A stretch of DNA of 64,000 bases from BM003 sp963783695. Its GTDB lineage: Bacteria; Pseudomonadota; Gammaproteobacteria; Steroidobacterales; BM003. Where the stretch lies: the NCBI GenBank assembly GCA_963783695.1, contig CAWAOM010000006.1:372001-436000 (forward strand). Reading direction: 5' to 3'. Shown here in pieces: positions 23,523-31,476 of this stretch. Made by a program: the position numbers and the translations under genes. The notes below the pieces were generated by a model, which was given only the letters and a program-made list of their open reading frames with translations, ran no database searches and was not told where the DNA came from. Each line of letters begins with the position of its first letter. Position 1 is the stretch's first letter.

Positions 23523-26303
23523 ATGAAAATCAAATCGACGAACGTCTATGTTGGCCCCAACCCCTACGCCCACTTCCCGGTCATACGTCACGTCCTCGAA
23601 CTTGGCGAACTCGAGGTGTGGCCCACCGCGCGCCTTGGCGAGGAATACATCTCCGGGCTGCTGGGAGCGCTGCCGGGCCTGCATGAACACACCTGTTCGT
23701 ATGACACGGCCGGTGGCTTCGTCAGGCGCATGCGCGAAGACCAGGGCACATGGCTCGGCCACGTGATGGAACACGTCGCACTCGAGCTGCAGAATGTCGC
23801 TGGTTCGGACGTGAGCTTTGGACGAACGCGCTCTACCGACACGGCCGGCGAATACAACATGGTTTTCCAGTACAAGGACGAGGCAGTCGGTCGCGAAGCC
23901 AGTCGCCTGGCGCTGTCATTGCTGCATTATCTGCTGCCGGAAAATCTGCAGCCGGAGGACGCGCCGGCGGAAAACTGGGATTTCGGCGCCGAGCTGGAAA
24001 CATTTATTCGCTATGCCCAGCGGCGCGAACTCGGGCCGTCCACGGCATCGCTGGCGGCTGCGGCCGATTCCCGCGGCATCCCGTGGATCCGGCTCAATCG
24101 CTACAGCCTGCTGCAGCTCGGCCACGGCAAGTTCCAGAAGCGGATCCAGGCGACTACCACGGGTAACACCAGCAACATTGCGGTCGATCTCGCCTCGGAC
24201 AAGGAAGAAACCAACGAGATACTTCGCGACCTCGGGCTGCCGGTACCCACTCAACGGCTGGTGCGCTCCGCGCGCGAGGCCGTCCGCGCGGCCGAGCGTA
24301 TCGGCATGCCGGTCGTCCTCAAGCCGTTCGATGGCAATCACGGCCGTGGCGTATCGGTCGATCTGCGTACCGCGGAGGAAATCGAGGTCGCATTCGATAA
24401 GGCGCGCGAGCATAGCCGCTCGGTGCTGGTCGAGAGTCATATTCAGGGATATGACCACCGCATACTGGTAGTCGCAGGCAAAGTCGTGGCCGCGGCCAAA
24501 CGGGTCCCGGGACATGTGGTCGGCGATGGCCGTCACACGATCGAAGAACTGGTCGACATCGTCAACGAAGACCCGCGACGTGGTGTCGGTCACGAGAAAG
24601 TTCTGACCCGAATCGAATTCGACCATCAGGCCGATCGCCTCCTCGCGCACAATTCTTACGACCGCCAGACAGTGCCGGAAGCCGGTGAGGTCGTCTACCT
24701 GCGCACGACCGCGAATCTATCGACCGGTGGTACCGCGATCGATGTCACCGATATCATGCATCCGGATAACAAACAAATGGCCGAGCGAGCCATCGCCGCA
24801 ATCGGTCTCGATGTCGGCGGCGTCGATTTCCTGACGACCGACATTGCCGACTCCTACCGGGACACCGGTGGTGCTATTTGCGAGATCAACGCCGGTCCCG
24901 GTTTTCGCATGCACGTCGCGCCCAGCGAAGGTGAACCGCGCGACGTTGCCGGTCCGGTGATCGAGATGCTGTTCCCCGAGGGCACTCCGGCAACGATCCC
25001 GATCGCATCGATCACCGGCACCAACGGCAAGACCACGACATCGCGCATGCTTGCCCACATCATGAAAATGGCGGGTTATACCGTCGGTCTGTCGTCCACC
25101 GATGGCGTGTATATCGACGGCCAGCTGAGCGTCGAGGGCGACATGACCGGACCGGTTTCGGCACGCATCATTTTGCGCGATCCGTCGGTAGACGCGGCGG
25201 TGCTGGAAACTGCGCGCGGCGGCATGCTGCGCAGCGGCCTGGGCTTTCGCACCTGCAACGTCGCCGCATGCCTGAACATCAGTTCCGACCATCTCGGCCT
25301 GCGAGGGGTGGACACACTCGAGGAGCTCGCGACGATCAAACGCCTGCCGATTGAAGTTGCCACCGATGCGGTCGTGCTCAACGCCGACGACCAGCTCAGC
25401 CTCGAAATGGCCGATCATACCGAGGCGGAGACGATCTGTTACGCGACGATGAACCCGCACCATCCCCTGGTGCGCGAACACATTCGCGCCGGCGGGCGGG
25501 CGATCGTGCTCGAGGAAGGTATCAACGGTCACATGATCACAATCTACGACGAAGGTCACCACATGCCATTGCTGTGGACGCATGTGATCCCGGCGACGAT
25601 CGAGGGCCGTGCGTTGCACAACGTTCAGAACGCCATGTTCGCGGCGGCGCTGGCCTACAGCATGGACATTAATCTCGAGAACATTCGCCATGGTCTGCGC
25701 ACATTCAACACCAATTTTTTCCAGGCCCCGGGCCGGCTCAACGTGTTCGACGAGCATCCTTTCAAAGTCATTCTCGACTATGCCCACAATCCCGCCGCAG
25801 TCAGCGTAATGTGCGATCTGGTCGATCGTCTTGAAGTCGAGGGACGGCGAATTCTGGTACTGGCCGCCCCGGGTGATCGCCGCGACCAGGACATCACGGA
25901 GATCGGTTCGCTCGCAGCCGGACATTTCGATCACTACATCTGCCGAAGTGATGATAATCCGCGTGGCCGCGAACCTGGCGAAGTACCGCAAATGCTGCAA
26001 GAAGCGCTGTTGAGCCAGGGAGTGAGCGAGTCGGCAATCGAAATGATTGCAGACGAACAGGCAGCCACAAACGCGGCGCTGGAAATGGCGCACCCGGGTG
26101 ATCTCGTCGTTGTTTTTGGTGATTCGATCAAACGCACATGGAAGCAGATCATCTATTTCGCCAGCGAACGTGGCAGCGAGGAACACACCAAGACCAATAC
26201 GTTCAAGCTGCCGTCGCTGGCCGATCAGTTCAGCCTCGGCGAGGACGTACAACTGATCCGCGACGAGCGTGGAGTGCGAATCGCGCGCGAGGAGTCGGAT
26301 TGA
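23523..26303 (+). CDS. cphA: Cyanophycin synthetase
   Basis: A 926-residue enzyme that adds aspartate to a poly-Asp backbone and arginine to each side chain, with two ATP per unit. Three domains can be read: an N-terminal domain (VYVGPNPYAHFPVIRHVLELG and HVMEHVALELQN), an ATP-grasp domain (about 210-480, with KPFDGNHGRGVSVDL), and a Mur-ligase-like domain with P-loop ITGTNGKTTTSRML at about 497, LETARGGMLRSGLGF and LDYAHNPAAVSVM. It is slightly longer than typical cyanobacterial CphA1. A short gap from cphB supports one transcript. Confidence 0.96.
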   Translation: MKIKSTNVYVGPNPYAHFPVIRHVLELGELEVWPTARLGEEYISGLLGALPGLHEHTCSYDTAGGFVRRMREDQGTWLGHVMEHVALELQNVAGSDVSFGRTRSTDTAGEYNMVFQYKDEAVGREASRLALSLLHYLLPENLQPEDAPAENWDFGAELETFIRYAQRRELGPSTASLAAAADSRGIPWIRLNRYSLLQLGHGKFQKRIQATTTGNTSNIAVDLASDKEETNEILRDLGLPVPTQRLVRSAREAVRAAERIGMPVVLKPFDGNHGRGVSVDLRTAEEIEVAFDKAREHSRSVLVESHIQGYDHRILVVAGKVVAAAKRVPGHVVGDGRHTIEELVDIVNEDPRRGVGHEKVLTRIEFDHQADRLLAHNSYDRQTVPEAGEVVYLRTTANLSTGGTAIDVTDIMHPDNKQMAERAIAAIGLDVGGVDFLTTDIADSYRDTGGAICEINAGPGFRMHVAPSEGEPRDVAGPVIEMLFPEGTPATIPIASITGTNGKTTTSRMLAHIMKMAGYTVGLSSTDGVYIDGQLSVEGDMTGPVSARIILRDPSVDAAVLETARGGMLRSGLGFRTCNVAACLNISSDHLGLRGVDTLEELATIKRLPIEVATDAVVLNADDQLSLEMADHTEAETICYATMNPHHPLVREHIRAGGRAIVLEEGINGHMITIYDEGHHMPLLWTHVIPATIEGRALHNVQNAMFAAALAYSMDINLENIRHGLRTFNTNFFQAPGRLNVFDEHPFKVILDYAHNPAAVSVMCDLVDRLEVEGRRILVLAAPGDRRDQDITEIGSLAAGHFDHYICRSDDNPRGREPGEVPQMLQEALLSQGVSESAIEMIADEQAATNAALEMAHPGDLVVVFGDSIKRTWKQIIYFASERGSEEHTKTNTFKLPSLADQFSLGEDVQLIRDERGVRIAREESD

Positions 26304-26335
26304 TGCGGCGACAGGACTGAGTCGCGGCCACGGTC

Positions 26336-28024
26336 ATGGCGGAGCTATATGACTCACGCAGACTGACCGGCCCCAACGCGCTCGGCGACCTGCCGGGTGC
26401 GGTCATCGACGTGCGGCTGGAGAAAACCGAGGCGACAACTCTCGTGGCGCGCTGGCAGGCCGAAGTACGCACGCTGCTCGATGCGGTCGGCTGGAGCGAC
26501 TCAAAGACATCTGTACGCGAGGTTGTCGGCGGCGCCAGTCTTGCGTTCACGGCACCGATTGATGCGCTGTATTCGGCCACCGAGTTGAATGAATTGGCGT
26601 GGCAAAGAGCGACCGGGCAGGTCCGGGACCTGGCTGAGGACGAGGAAGCACTGGATCGCATACGTAGCGCCATCGCCAACGAGGCAAATCCGGCCCTGCT
26701 CGCTGTGGCCGCGGCGGCAAAAGAAAGCAATACACCGATACTCAGCGACGACGACGAGGTGTCACTCGGCCTCGGTATACGCGGCCAGACCTGGCGAGTC
26801 GCTGAGTTGCCCGCACCGGGCACGCTCGATTGGTCGCGTTTCGGGCCTATTCCAATCGGAATGGTTACCGGCACCAATGGCAAAACCACGACCGTGCGCC
26901 TGAGTGCGGCGATAGCACGCGCCGCAGGACACTGTTCCGGCGTATCCACGACTGACGGGATCTGGATCGACGACGAACGCGTCGATGCCGGCGACTACTC
27001 CGGCCCGGGCGGGGCGCGCAGCGTACTGCGCGACAACCGGGTCACGATGGCAATTCTCGAAACCGCCCGCGGCGGCATGCAGCGCCGCGGCCTCGGCGTC
27101 AGCCACGCCGATGCCGCAGTAATCACAAACATCGCAGCCGATCATCTTGGTGAATTTGGTGTCGGTAATCTCGAAGAGCTGGCCGAAATAAAATGGGTCA
27201 TCACCCGCGCGCTGGATGCCGACGGCACACTGATCCTGAACGCGGAAGACCCGTTCTTGCGGCGGCTGGCAAATTCCTGGCGACAACGACCGTACTGGTT
27301 TGGCCGCGATGGTGCCGACCCGTTTTTGCATGAACATTTCACCACCGGAGGGTCGGGTGCCTGTTGCGAGGATGGCCAGATCGTCCGCTATGAAGGCGGC
27401 CGAAAACACCCGATCGTGGCGGTGACCGACGTTCCGCTGACACTGGGCGGCGCAGCTTTACACAACGTCGCAAACGCGCTGGCGGCAACCGCGCTGTGTC
27501 ACGCGCTCGGCATCGACGACACTGCGATTGCACGCGGCCTGCGCGGCATGCAGCCCAACGACAACCGCGGACGCCTGAACGTCTTCTCGCTGCGTGGCGC
27601 AACGATTATCGTCGACTTCGCCCACAACCCGCACGGCGTCGCAGCGATCGCGGACCTGGCCGCCGCGCTGCCGGCGAAACGCCGCCTGCTGGTGATGGGA
27701 CAGGCCGGTGATCGCAGCGACGACGCCATACGTGACCTCGCCACCGCCGCCTGGAGATTACGTCCGGACCGTATCCTGCTCAAGGACATGGCCGGGCACG
27801 CCCGCGGTCGCGCCCCGGGCGAGGTCGTCTCCCTATTGCGTGGCGCGCTGATCGCTGCCGGCGCCGACCCGGCGCATATCGATGTCACCGCCGATGAAAT
27901 CAGCGCCATCGAGGCCGCTCTTGACTGGCTGCAGCGCGATGACCTGATCATTCTGCTGGTACACGAAAATGCGGCGCGTGCGCTCGCTCGTATGCGCCAG
28001 GCCTGCGCCGAGGACAATACATGA
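26336..28024 (+). CDS. CphA-like Mur ligase without ATP-grasp domain
   Basis: A 562-residue protein related to the Mur-ligase half of cyanophycin synthetase next door. Its P-loop VTGTNGKTTTVRLS lies at about 176-189, followed by LETARGGMQRRGLG, NIAADHLGEFG and VDFAHNPHGVAAIADL, which parallel the same motifs in CphA. The first 160 residues are a domain I do not recognise (it begins MAELYDSRRLTGPNALGD), and there is no ATP-grasp domain. All core ATP and metal motifs look intact, so it should be active. It probably ligates an amino acid or peptide linked to cyanophycin metabolism; the substrate is unknown. Its stop overlaps the next start by four bases (ATGA). Confidence 0.85.
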   Translation: MAELYDSRRLTGPNALGDLPGAVIDVRLEKTEATTLVARWQAEVRTLLDAVGWSDSKTSVREVVGGASLAFTAPIDALYSATELNELAWQRATGQVRDLAEDEEALDRIRSAIANEANPALLAVAAAAKESNTPILSDDDEVSLGLGIRGQTWRVAELPAPGTLDWSRFGPIPIGMVTGTNGKTTTVRLSAAIARAAGHCSGVSTTDGIWIDDERVDAGDYSGPGGARSVLRDNRVTMAILETARGGMQRRGLGVSHADAAVITNIAADHLGEFGVGNLEELAEIKWVITRALDADGTLILNAEDPFLRRLANSWRQRPYWFGRDGADPFLHEHFTTGGSGACCEDGQIVRYEGGRKHPIVAVTDVPLTLGGAALHNVANALAATALCHALGIDDTAIARGLRGMQPNDNRGRLNVFSLRGATIIVDFAHNPHGVAAIADLAAALPAKRRLLVMGQAGDRSDDAIRDLATAAWRLRPDRILLKDMAGHARGRAPGEVVSLLRGALIAAGADPAHIDVTADEISAIEAALDWLQRDDLIILLVHENAARALARMRQACAEDNT

Positions 28025-29274
28025 ACATGGACATTCCCGAACTCGATACAGATTGGGTACGCCGGCAATTTCCCGCGCTGGAGTCCGGATGGGCATTTTT
28101 CGACAATGCGGGCGGCACTTTGCCGGCAGTCAATGTGATCGATCGCGTTAGCGAATACATGCGCCGATGGCCGGTACAACTCGGCGCAAGCTATGCGGTA
28201 TCGCAGGAGGCGTCGGCCGGTCTCGAGCGCGCAACCCGTGCCGTCGCAAGCCTGATGGACCGGGGCGACGGCAGCAATATCGACTCGGCGCAAATTATCT
28301 GGGGGGCGTCCACCAGCGAGCTGCTGCAACGGCTGGCCAGAGCGATGAGTCCGCGCCTGGTGGCAGGCGATGAAATCATCGTCACCGATATCGATCACGA
28401 GGCCAACAACAGCCCGTGGCGGCGTCTGGCCAACCTCGGCGTTGGCGTGCGCGAATGGCGCCTGAACCGCGCCACGCTGCGGCTTGAGCCGGACGACCTC
28501 GCAGCGCTGCTCAACTCGCGTACACGACTCGTATGCGTGACCCAGACCAGCAACGTCCTCGGGACGATTCTGCCGCTTGGGGAAGTCACGCGAATGGTCC
28601 ATGGCAGTGGCGCGCGAATCTGTGTCGATGCAGTGGCCTATGCGCCGCATCGACTGCTCGACCTGATCGCCTGGGACGTCGACTACTACACCTTCAGCCT
28701 GTACAAGGTATTCGGGCCGCATATCGCGGTGATGTACGGCAAAGCCGATGCCCTCGCCGGTCTTTGCAACATCAACCACCAGTTCTTTGCCGATGGCGAT
28801 ATGCCGTGGAGCCTGATGCCCGGCGCTTATCCGTACGAACTTGGCTACGGCGCGCTGGGCGTAACGGAATACCTCGAAGCACTCGCAGCCCATCATGGCG
28901 GAGCAGCGGATCGCGCACCGCTGGACGTCGCCTTCTCGTTGATTGAAGACCACGAAACCCGTCTTCTCGCCCCGCTGCTGGAGTTTCTGCGCGAGCGCCG
29001 CGGCGTCACGATTTTCGGCGAACCGCAGACCGATGCCAGAGTGCGCCTGCCCACTGCATCGTTCACTGTTGACGGCGTGCTCTCCTCGACGATTCCGCCG
29101 CGCCTGGACCCGCACCGCATTGCAATCCGCTGGGGTGACTTTTACGCACCGCGCCTGATCGATGCGCTTGGCCTCGGTGAGCGCGACGGTGTGGTTCGGG
29201 TATCGCTGGCTCATTACAACGAAGCCAGCGAAGTCGAGCGGCTGATCACCACGCTGAACGAGATTTTGCCGTGA
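28021..29274 (+). CDS. Class V PLP-dependent enzyme, cysteine-desulfurase-like without active Cys
   Basis: A 417-residue fold-type I enzyme. PLP contacts are the Asp in ICVDAVAYAPHRL, His/Asn residues in DIDHEANNSPWRRLA and the Schiff-base Lys in YYTFSLYKVFGPH. In true desulfurases a catalytic Cys lies in the C-terminal loop; the matching segment here is IRWGDFYAPRLIDALG with no Cys. This pattern fits the uncharacterised desulfurase-like group typified by Vibrio VC1184 (from memory). It overlaps the Mur-ligase gene by four bases, which ties it to the cyanophycin module, and its stop overlaps darP (GTGA). Reaction unknown; lyase, racemase or transaminase activity on an amino acid is possible. 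Confidence 0.82.
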   Translation: MNMDIPELDTDWVRRQFPALESGWAFFDNAGGTLPAVNVIDRVSEYMRRWPVQLGASYAVSQEASAGLERATRAVASLMDRGDGSNIDSAQIIWGASTSELLQRLARAMSPRLVAGDEIIVTDIDHEANNSPWRRLANLGVGVREWRLNRATLRLEPDDLAALLNSRTRLVCVTQTSNVLGTILPLGEVTRMVHGSGARICVDAVAYAPHRLLDLIAWDVDYYTFSLYKVFGPHIAVMYGKADALAGLCNINHQFFADGDMPWSLMPGAYPYELGYGALGVTEYLEALAAHHGGAADRAPLDVAFSLIEDHETRLLAPLLEFLRERRGVTIFGEPQTDARVRLPTASFTVDGVLSSTIPPRLDPHRIAIRWGDFYAPRLIDALGLGERDGVVRVSLAHYNEASEVERLITTLNEILP

Positions 29275-29774
29275 GCCGCGACGAAAAAAGCAAGTCGCAA
29301 CGTAAACGCGAAGCACTGGCAGCACAGAAGCTCGGCGAGGAACTCATCGCGCTCAGCCCGGAGAAGCTCGCCGCGTTCGATTTGCCCGACACGCTGACGA
29401 TGGCAATCGAGGCAGCGCGAGGCATGCGCCAGTACGGCGCGCTGCGACGACAGAAACAACTTGTCGGCAAGCTGATGCGCGATATCGATCCGCAACCGGT
29501 CAGAGCGGAGCTCGAGCGGTTGCGCGAGCCCGGCAGGCGCGCGGCCGGACAGTTACATGCGGTCGAAACGTGGCGCGACAGGCTGCTCGCAGGGGGCGAC
29601 GACGGCTTGCAAGCGCTCGCTGAAGCGTTTCCCGACGCCGACCTCGAATCCATCGCAGAGCTCGTGTTCCGCGCCCGCGGCAATCCCGGCGACAAGAAAC
29701 CGCGGCGGACACTGTTCAAACAGATCAACGAGTTGTTGCAGGCTGCAAATCACGACGTCAAACCAGTAGAATGA
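29271..29774 (+). CDS. darP: Ribosome biogenesis factor DarP (YjgA, DUF615)
   Basis: A 167-residue protein that helps assemble the 50S ribosomal subunit. It shows the family pattern SKSQRKREALAAQKLGEELIALSPEKLAAFDLPD near the start and RRQKQLVGKLMRDID in the middle. The start is GTG at 29271, overlapping the stop of the PLP gene; no ATG offers a better N-terminus. In E. coli this gene is a direct neighbour of pmbA; here the two are separated by the cyanophycin genes. purE follows four bases later. Confidence 0.93.
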   Translation: MSRDEKSKSQRKREALAAQKLGEELIALSPEKLAAFDLPDTLTMAIEAARGMRQYGALRRQKQLVGKLMRDIDPQPVRAELERLREPGRRAAGQLHAVETWRDRLLAGGDDGLQALAEAFPDADLESIAELVFRARGNPGDKKPRRTLFKQINELLQAANHDVKPVE

Positions 29775-29778
29775 CTCG

Positions 29779-30279
29779 ATGAACGCACTCGTAGGAATCA
29801 TCATGGGTTCGCGGTCGGACTGGGCAACCATGTCCCGCGCGGCAACCACTCTCGAATCGCTCGGGGTCGAACACGAGGTTCGGGTCGTCTCGGCGCATCG
29901 CACCCCCGATCTGTTATTCGAATACTGCGGCAGCGCCCGCGACCGCGGCCTAGAGGTGATTATCGCCGGCGCCGGTGGCGCGGCGCATCTCCCGGGCATG
30001 GCCGCAGCAAAGACTTCGCTCCCTGTGCTCGGCGTACCGGTCAAGTCGCGCGCACTTAGCGGCGTCGATTCACTGCTGTCGATTGCGCAGATGCCTGCCG
30101 GCGTGCCGGTCGCCACTCTTGCGATAGGTGATGCGGGCGCCACCAATGCCGCGTTGCTCGCAGCCTCAATACTGAGCATCAAACACGCCGCGGTCCGCGA
30201 GGCACTGGACACATTTCGCACCAGGCAGACCAGTCGGGTGCTGGGTGACCCCGATCCCCGACTCGACCCGCCCGGCTGA
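29779..30279 (+). CDS. purE: N5-CAIR mutase (purine biosynthesis)
   Basis: A 166-residue enzyme that converts N5-CAIR to CAIR. Class I PurE motifs are MGSRSDWATM with the carboxylate-binding Ser/Asp, VSAHRTPDLL with the catalytic His, and AGAGGAAHLPGMAAAKT. It works directly after PurK, encoded one base downstream, and before PurC (16889-17779 in this window). Confidence 0.97.
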   Translation: MNALVGIIMGSRSDWATMSRAATTLESLGVEHEVRVVSAHRTPDLLFEYCGSARDRGLEVIIAGAGGAAHLPGMAAAKTSLPVLGVPVKSRALSGVDSLLSIAQMPAGVPVATLAIGDAGATNAALLAASILSIKHAAVREALDTFRTRQTSRVLGDPDPRLDPPG

Positions 30280-30280
30280 C

Positions 30281-31366
30281 ATGCGTATCGGCGTCATTGG
30301 AGCCGGCCAGCTCGGTCGCATGCTGGCTCTCGCAGGTTATCCGCTGGGCATGCGATTCATGTTCCTCGATCGCAGCGATGACACCCCGGCCGCGGCGCTG
30401 GGCGGAAACGTCATCGGCGCTTTCGATGACCCCGCCAGTCTCGCTAAACTGGTCGCGGGCTCGGACATTTTGACGTTCGAATTCGAAAACGTGCCTGCCC
30501 CGGCGCTCGAGTCACTGCCCGATGACCCGCCATTGTGGCCCCCGGCAAGCGCGCTGCAGTGTGCCCAGGACCGGCTGCATGAAAAAAACCTGTTTACCGA
30601 ACTCGGAATTGCCAGCGCGCCGAGTCGCTCGGTCGATAACATCGACGGCTTGCGTGCCGCCGTGGCCGAAGTCGGTCTGCCCGCGGTGCTGAAGACCCGC
30701 CGCCTTGGCTACGACGGCAAGGGACAAACGGTGTTGCACGAGGACGGCGACATCGATGCAGCGTGGGAAATGCTGGGCGGCACGCCGTTGTTGCTGGAGC
30801 AGTTCATCCCGTTCGATTTCGAAGTGTCTTTGATCGGCGTGCGCAGCAGCAGCGGTGAAACCGCGTTCTACCCGCTGACACGCAATTTCCATGAGGCCGG
30901 TATCCTGCGCTACTCACTCGCGCCATTTGATGATGACGCGCTTGCGGCACAGGCGCGCGCCGCGCTCGACGCGATCATGAGCCGGCTCGGTTATGTCGGG
31001 GTTCTGACGGTAGAGTTTTTTGTCCGCGACGGAAAATTGCTGGCCAATGAGATGGCGCCGCGGGTTCACAATTCGGGGCACTGGACCATTGAAGGCGCGG
31101 TAACCAGTCAATTCGAAAATCATCTGCGCGCGATTGCCGGACTACCGCTCGGCAGCACTGCGGTAACCGGGTACAGCGCAATGGTCAATTTCATCGGCCA
31201 CATGCCACAACGTGAAAGCGTACTGGCACTGCCCAACTGCCATCTCCATGATTATGGAAAATCACCTCGTCCCGGCCGCAAGCTGGGTCACGCGACCGCC
31301 GTTACCGCGTCAGCGGTGGCTCGCGACCAGGCGCTGCGGGCACTGAATCGGCTCGAAGCAAACTGA
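30281..31366 (+). CDS. purK: N5-CAIR synthetase (purine biosynthesis)
   Basis: A 361-residue ATP-grasp enzyme that carboxylates AIR with bicarbonate. The N-terminus MRIGVIGAGQLGRMLALAG and the motifs KTRRLGYDGKGQ, EQFIPFDFEVSLIGVRS and EMAPRVHNSGHWTIEGA are diagnostic. ATG 30281 is chosen over the GTG at 30245 inside purE. The last codons (LNRLEAN) and the stop are included in a 20-base tandem repeat that continues downstream, so the C-terminus may have been altered by repeat expansion. Confidence 0.96.
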   Translation: MRIGVIGAGQLGRMLALAGYPLGMRFMFLDRSDDTPAAALGGNVIGAFDDPASLAKLVAGSDILTFEFENVPAPALESLPDDPPLWPPASALQCAQDRLHEKNLFTELGIASAPSRSVDNIDGLRAAVAEVGLPAVLKTRRLGYDGKGQTVLHEDGDIDAAWEMLGGTPLLLEQFIPFDFEVSLIGVRSSSGETAFYPLTRNFHEAGILRYSLAPFDDDALAAQARAALDAIMSRLGYVGVLTVEFFVRDGKLLANEMAPRVHNSGHWTIEGAVTSQFENHLRAIAGLPLGSTAVTGYSAMVNFIGHMPQRESVLALPNCHLHDYGKSPRPGRKLGHATAVTASAVARDQALRALNRLEAN

Positions 31367-31411
31367 ATCGGCTCGAAGCAAACTGAATCGCCTCGGAGTC
31401 AACTGAACCGG
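31342..31411. repeat. 20-base tandem repeat across the purK stop
   Basis: The unit ACTGAATCGGCTCGAAGCAA occurs exactly at 31342 and 31362, with four changes at 31382, and in part (ACTGAACCGG) at 31402. The second copy supplies the TGA stop of purK. Confidence 0.9.
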
Positions 31412-31476
31412 TATACTGAAATCCCGGATACACTGATATAGTTGGGTAATTCGCAATCGGGATACGGTAAAGGATT

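Noticed and set aside
24717..26252. 511-residue minus-strand ORF opposite cphA
   Set aside because: It is the antisense shadow of a well-supported gene; its composition is His/Arg/Val-rich without domains.
27499..29325. 608-residue minus-strand ORF opposite the Mur ligase and PLP genes
   Set aside because: Shadow frame that crosses three real genes and shows no family motif.
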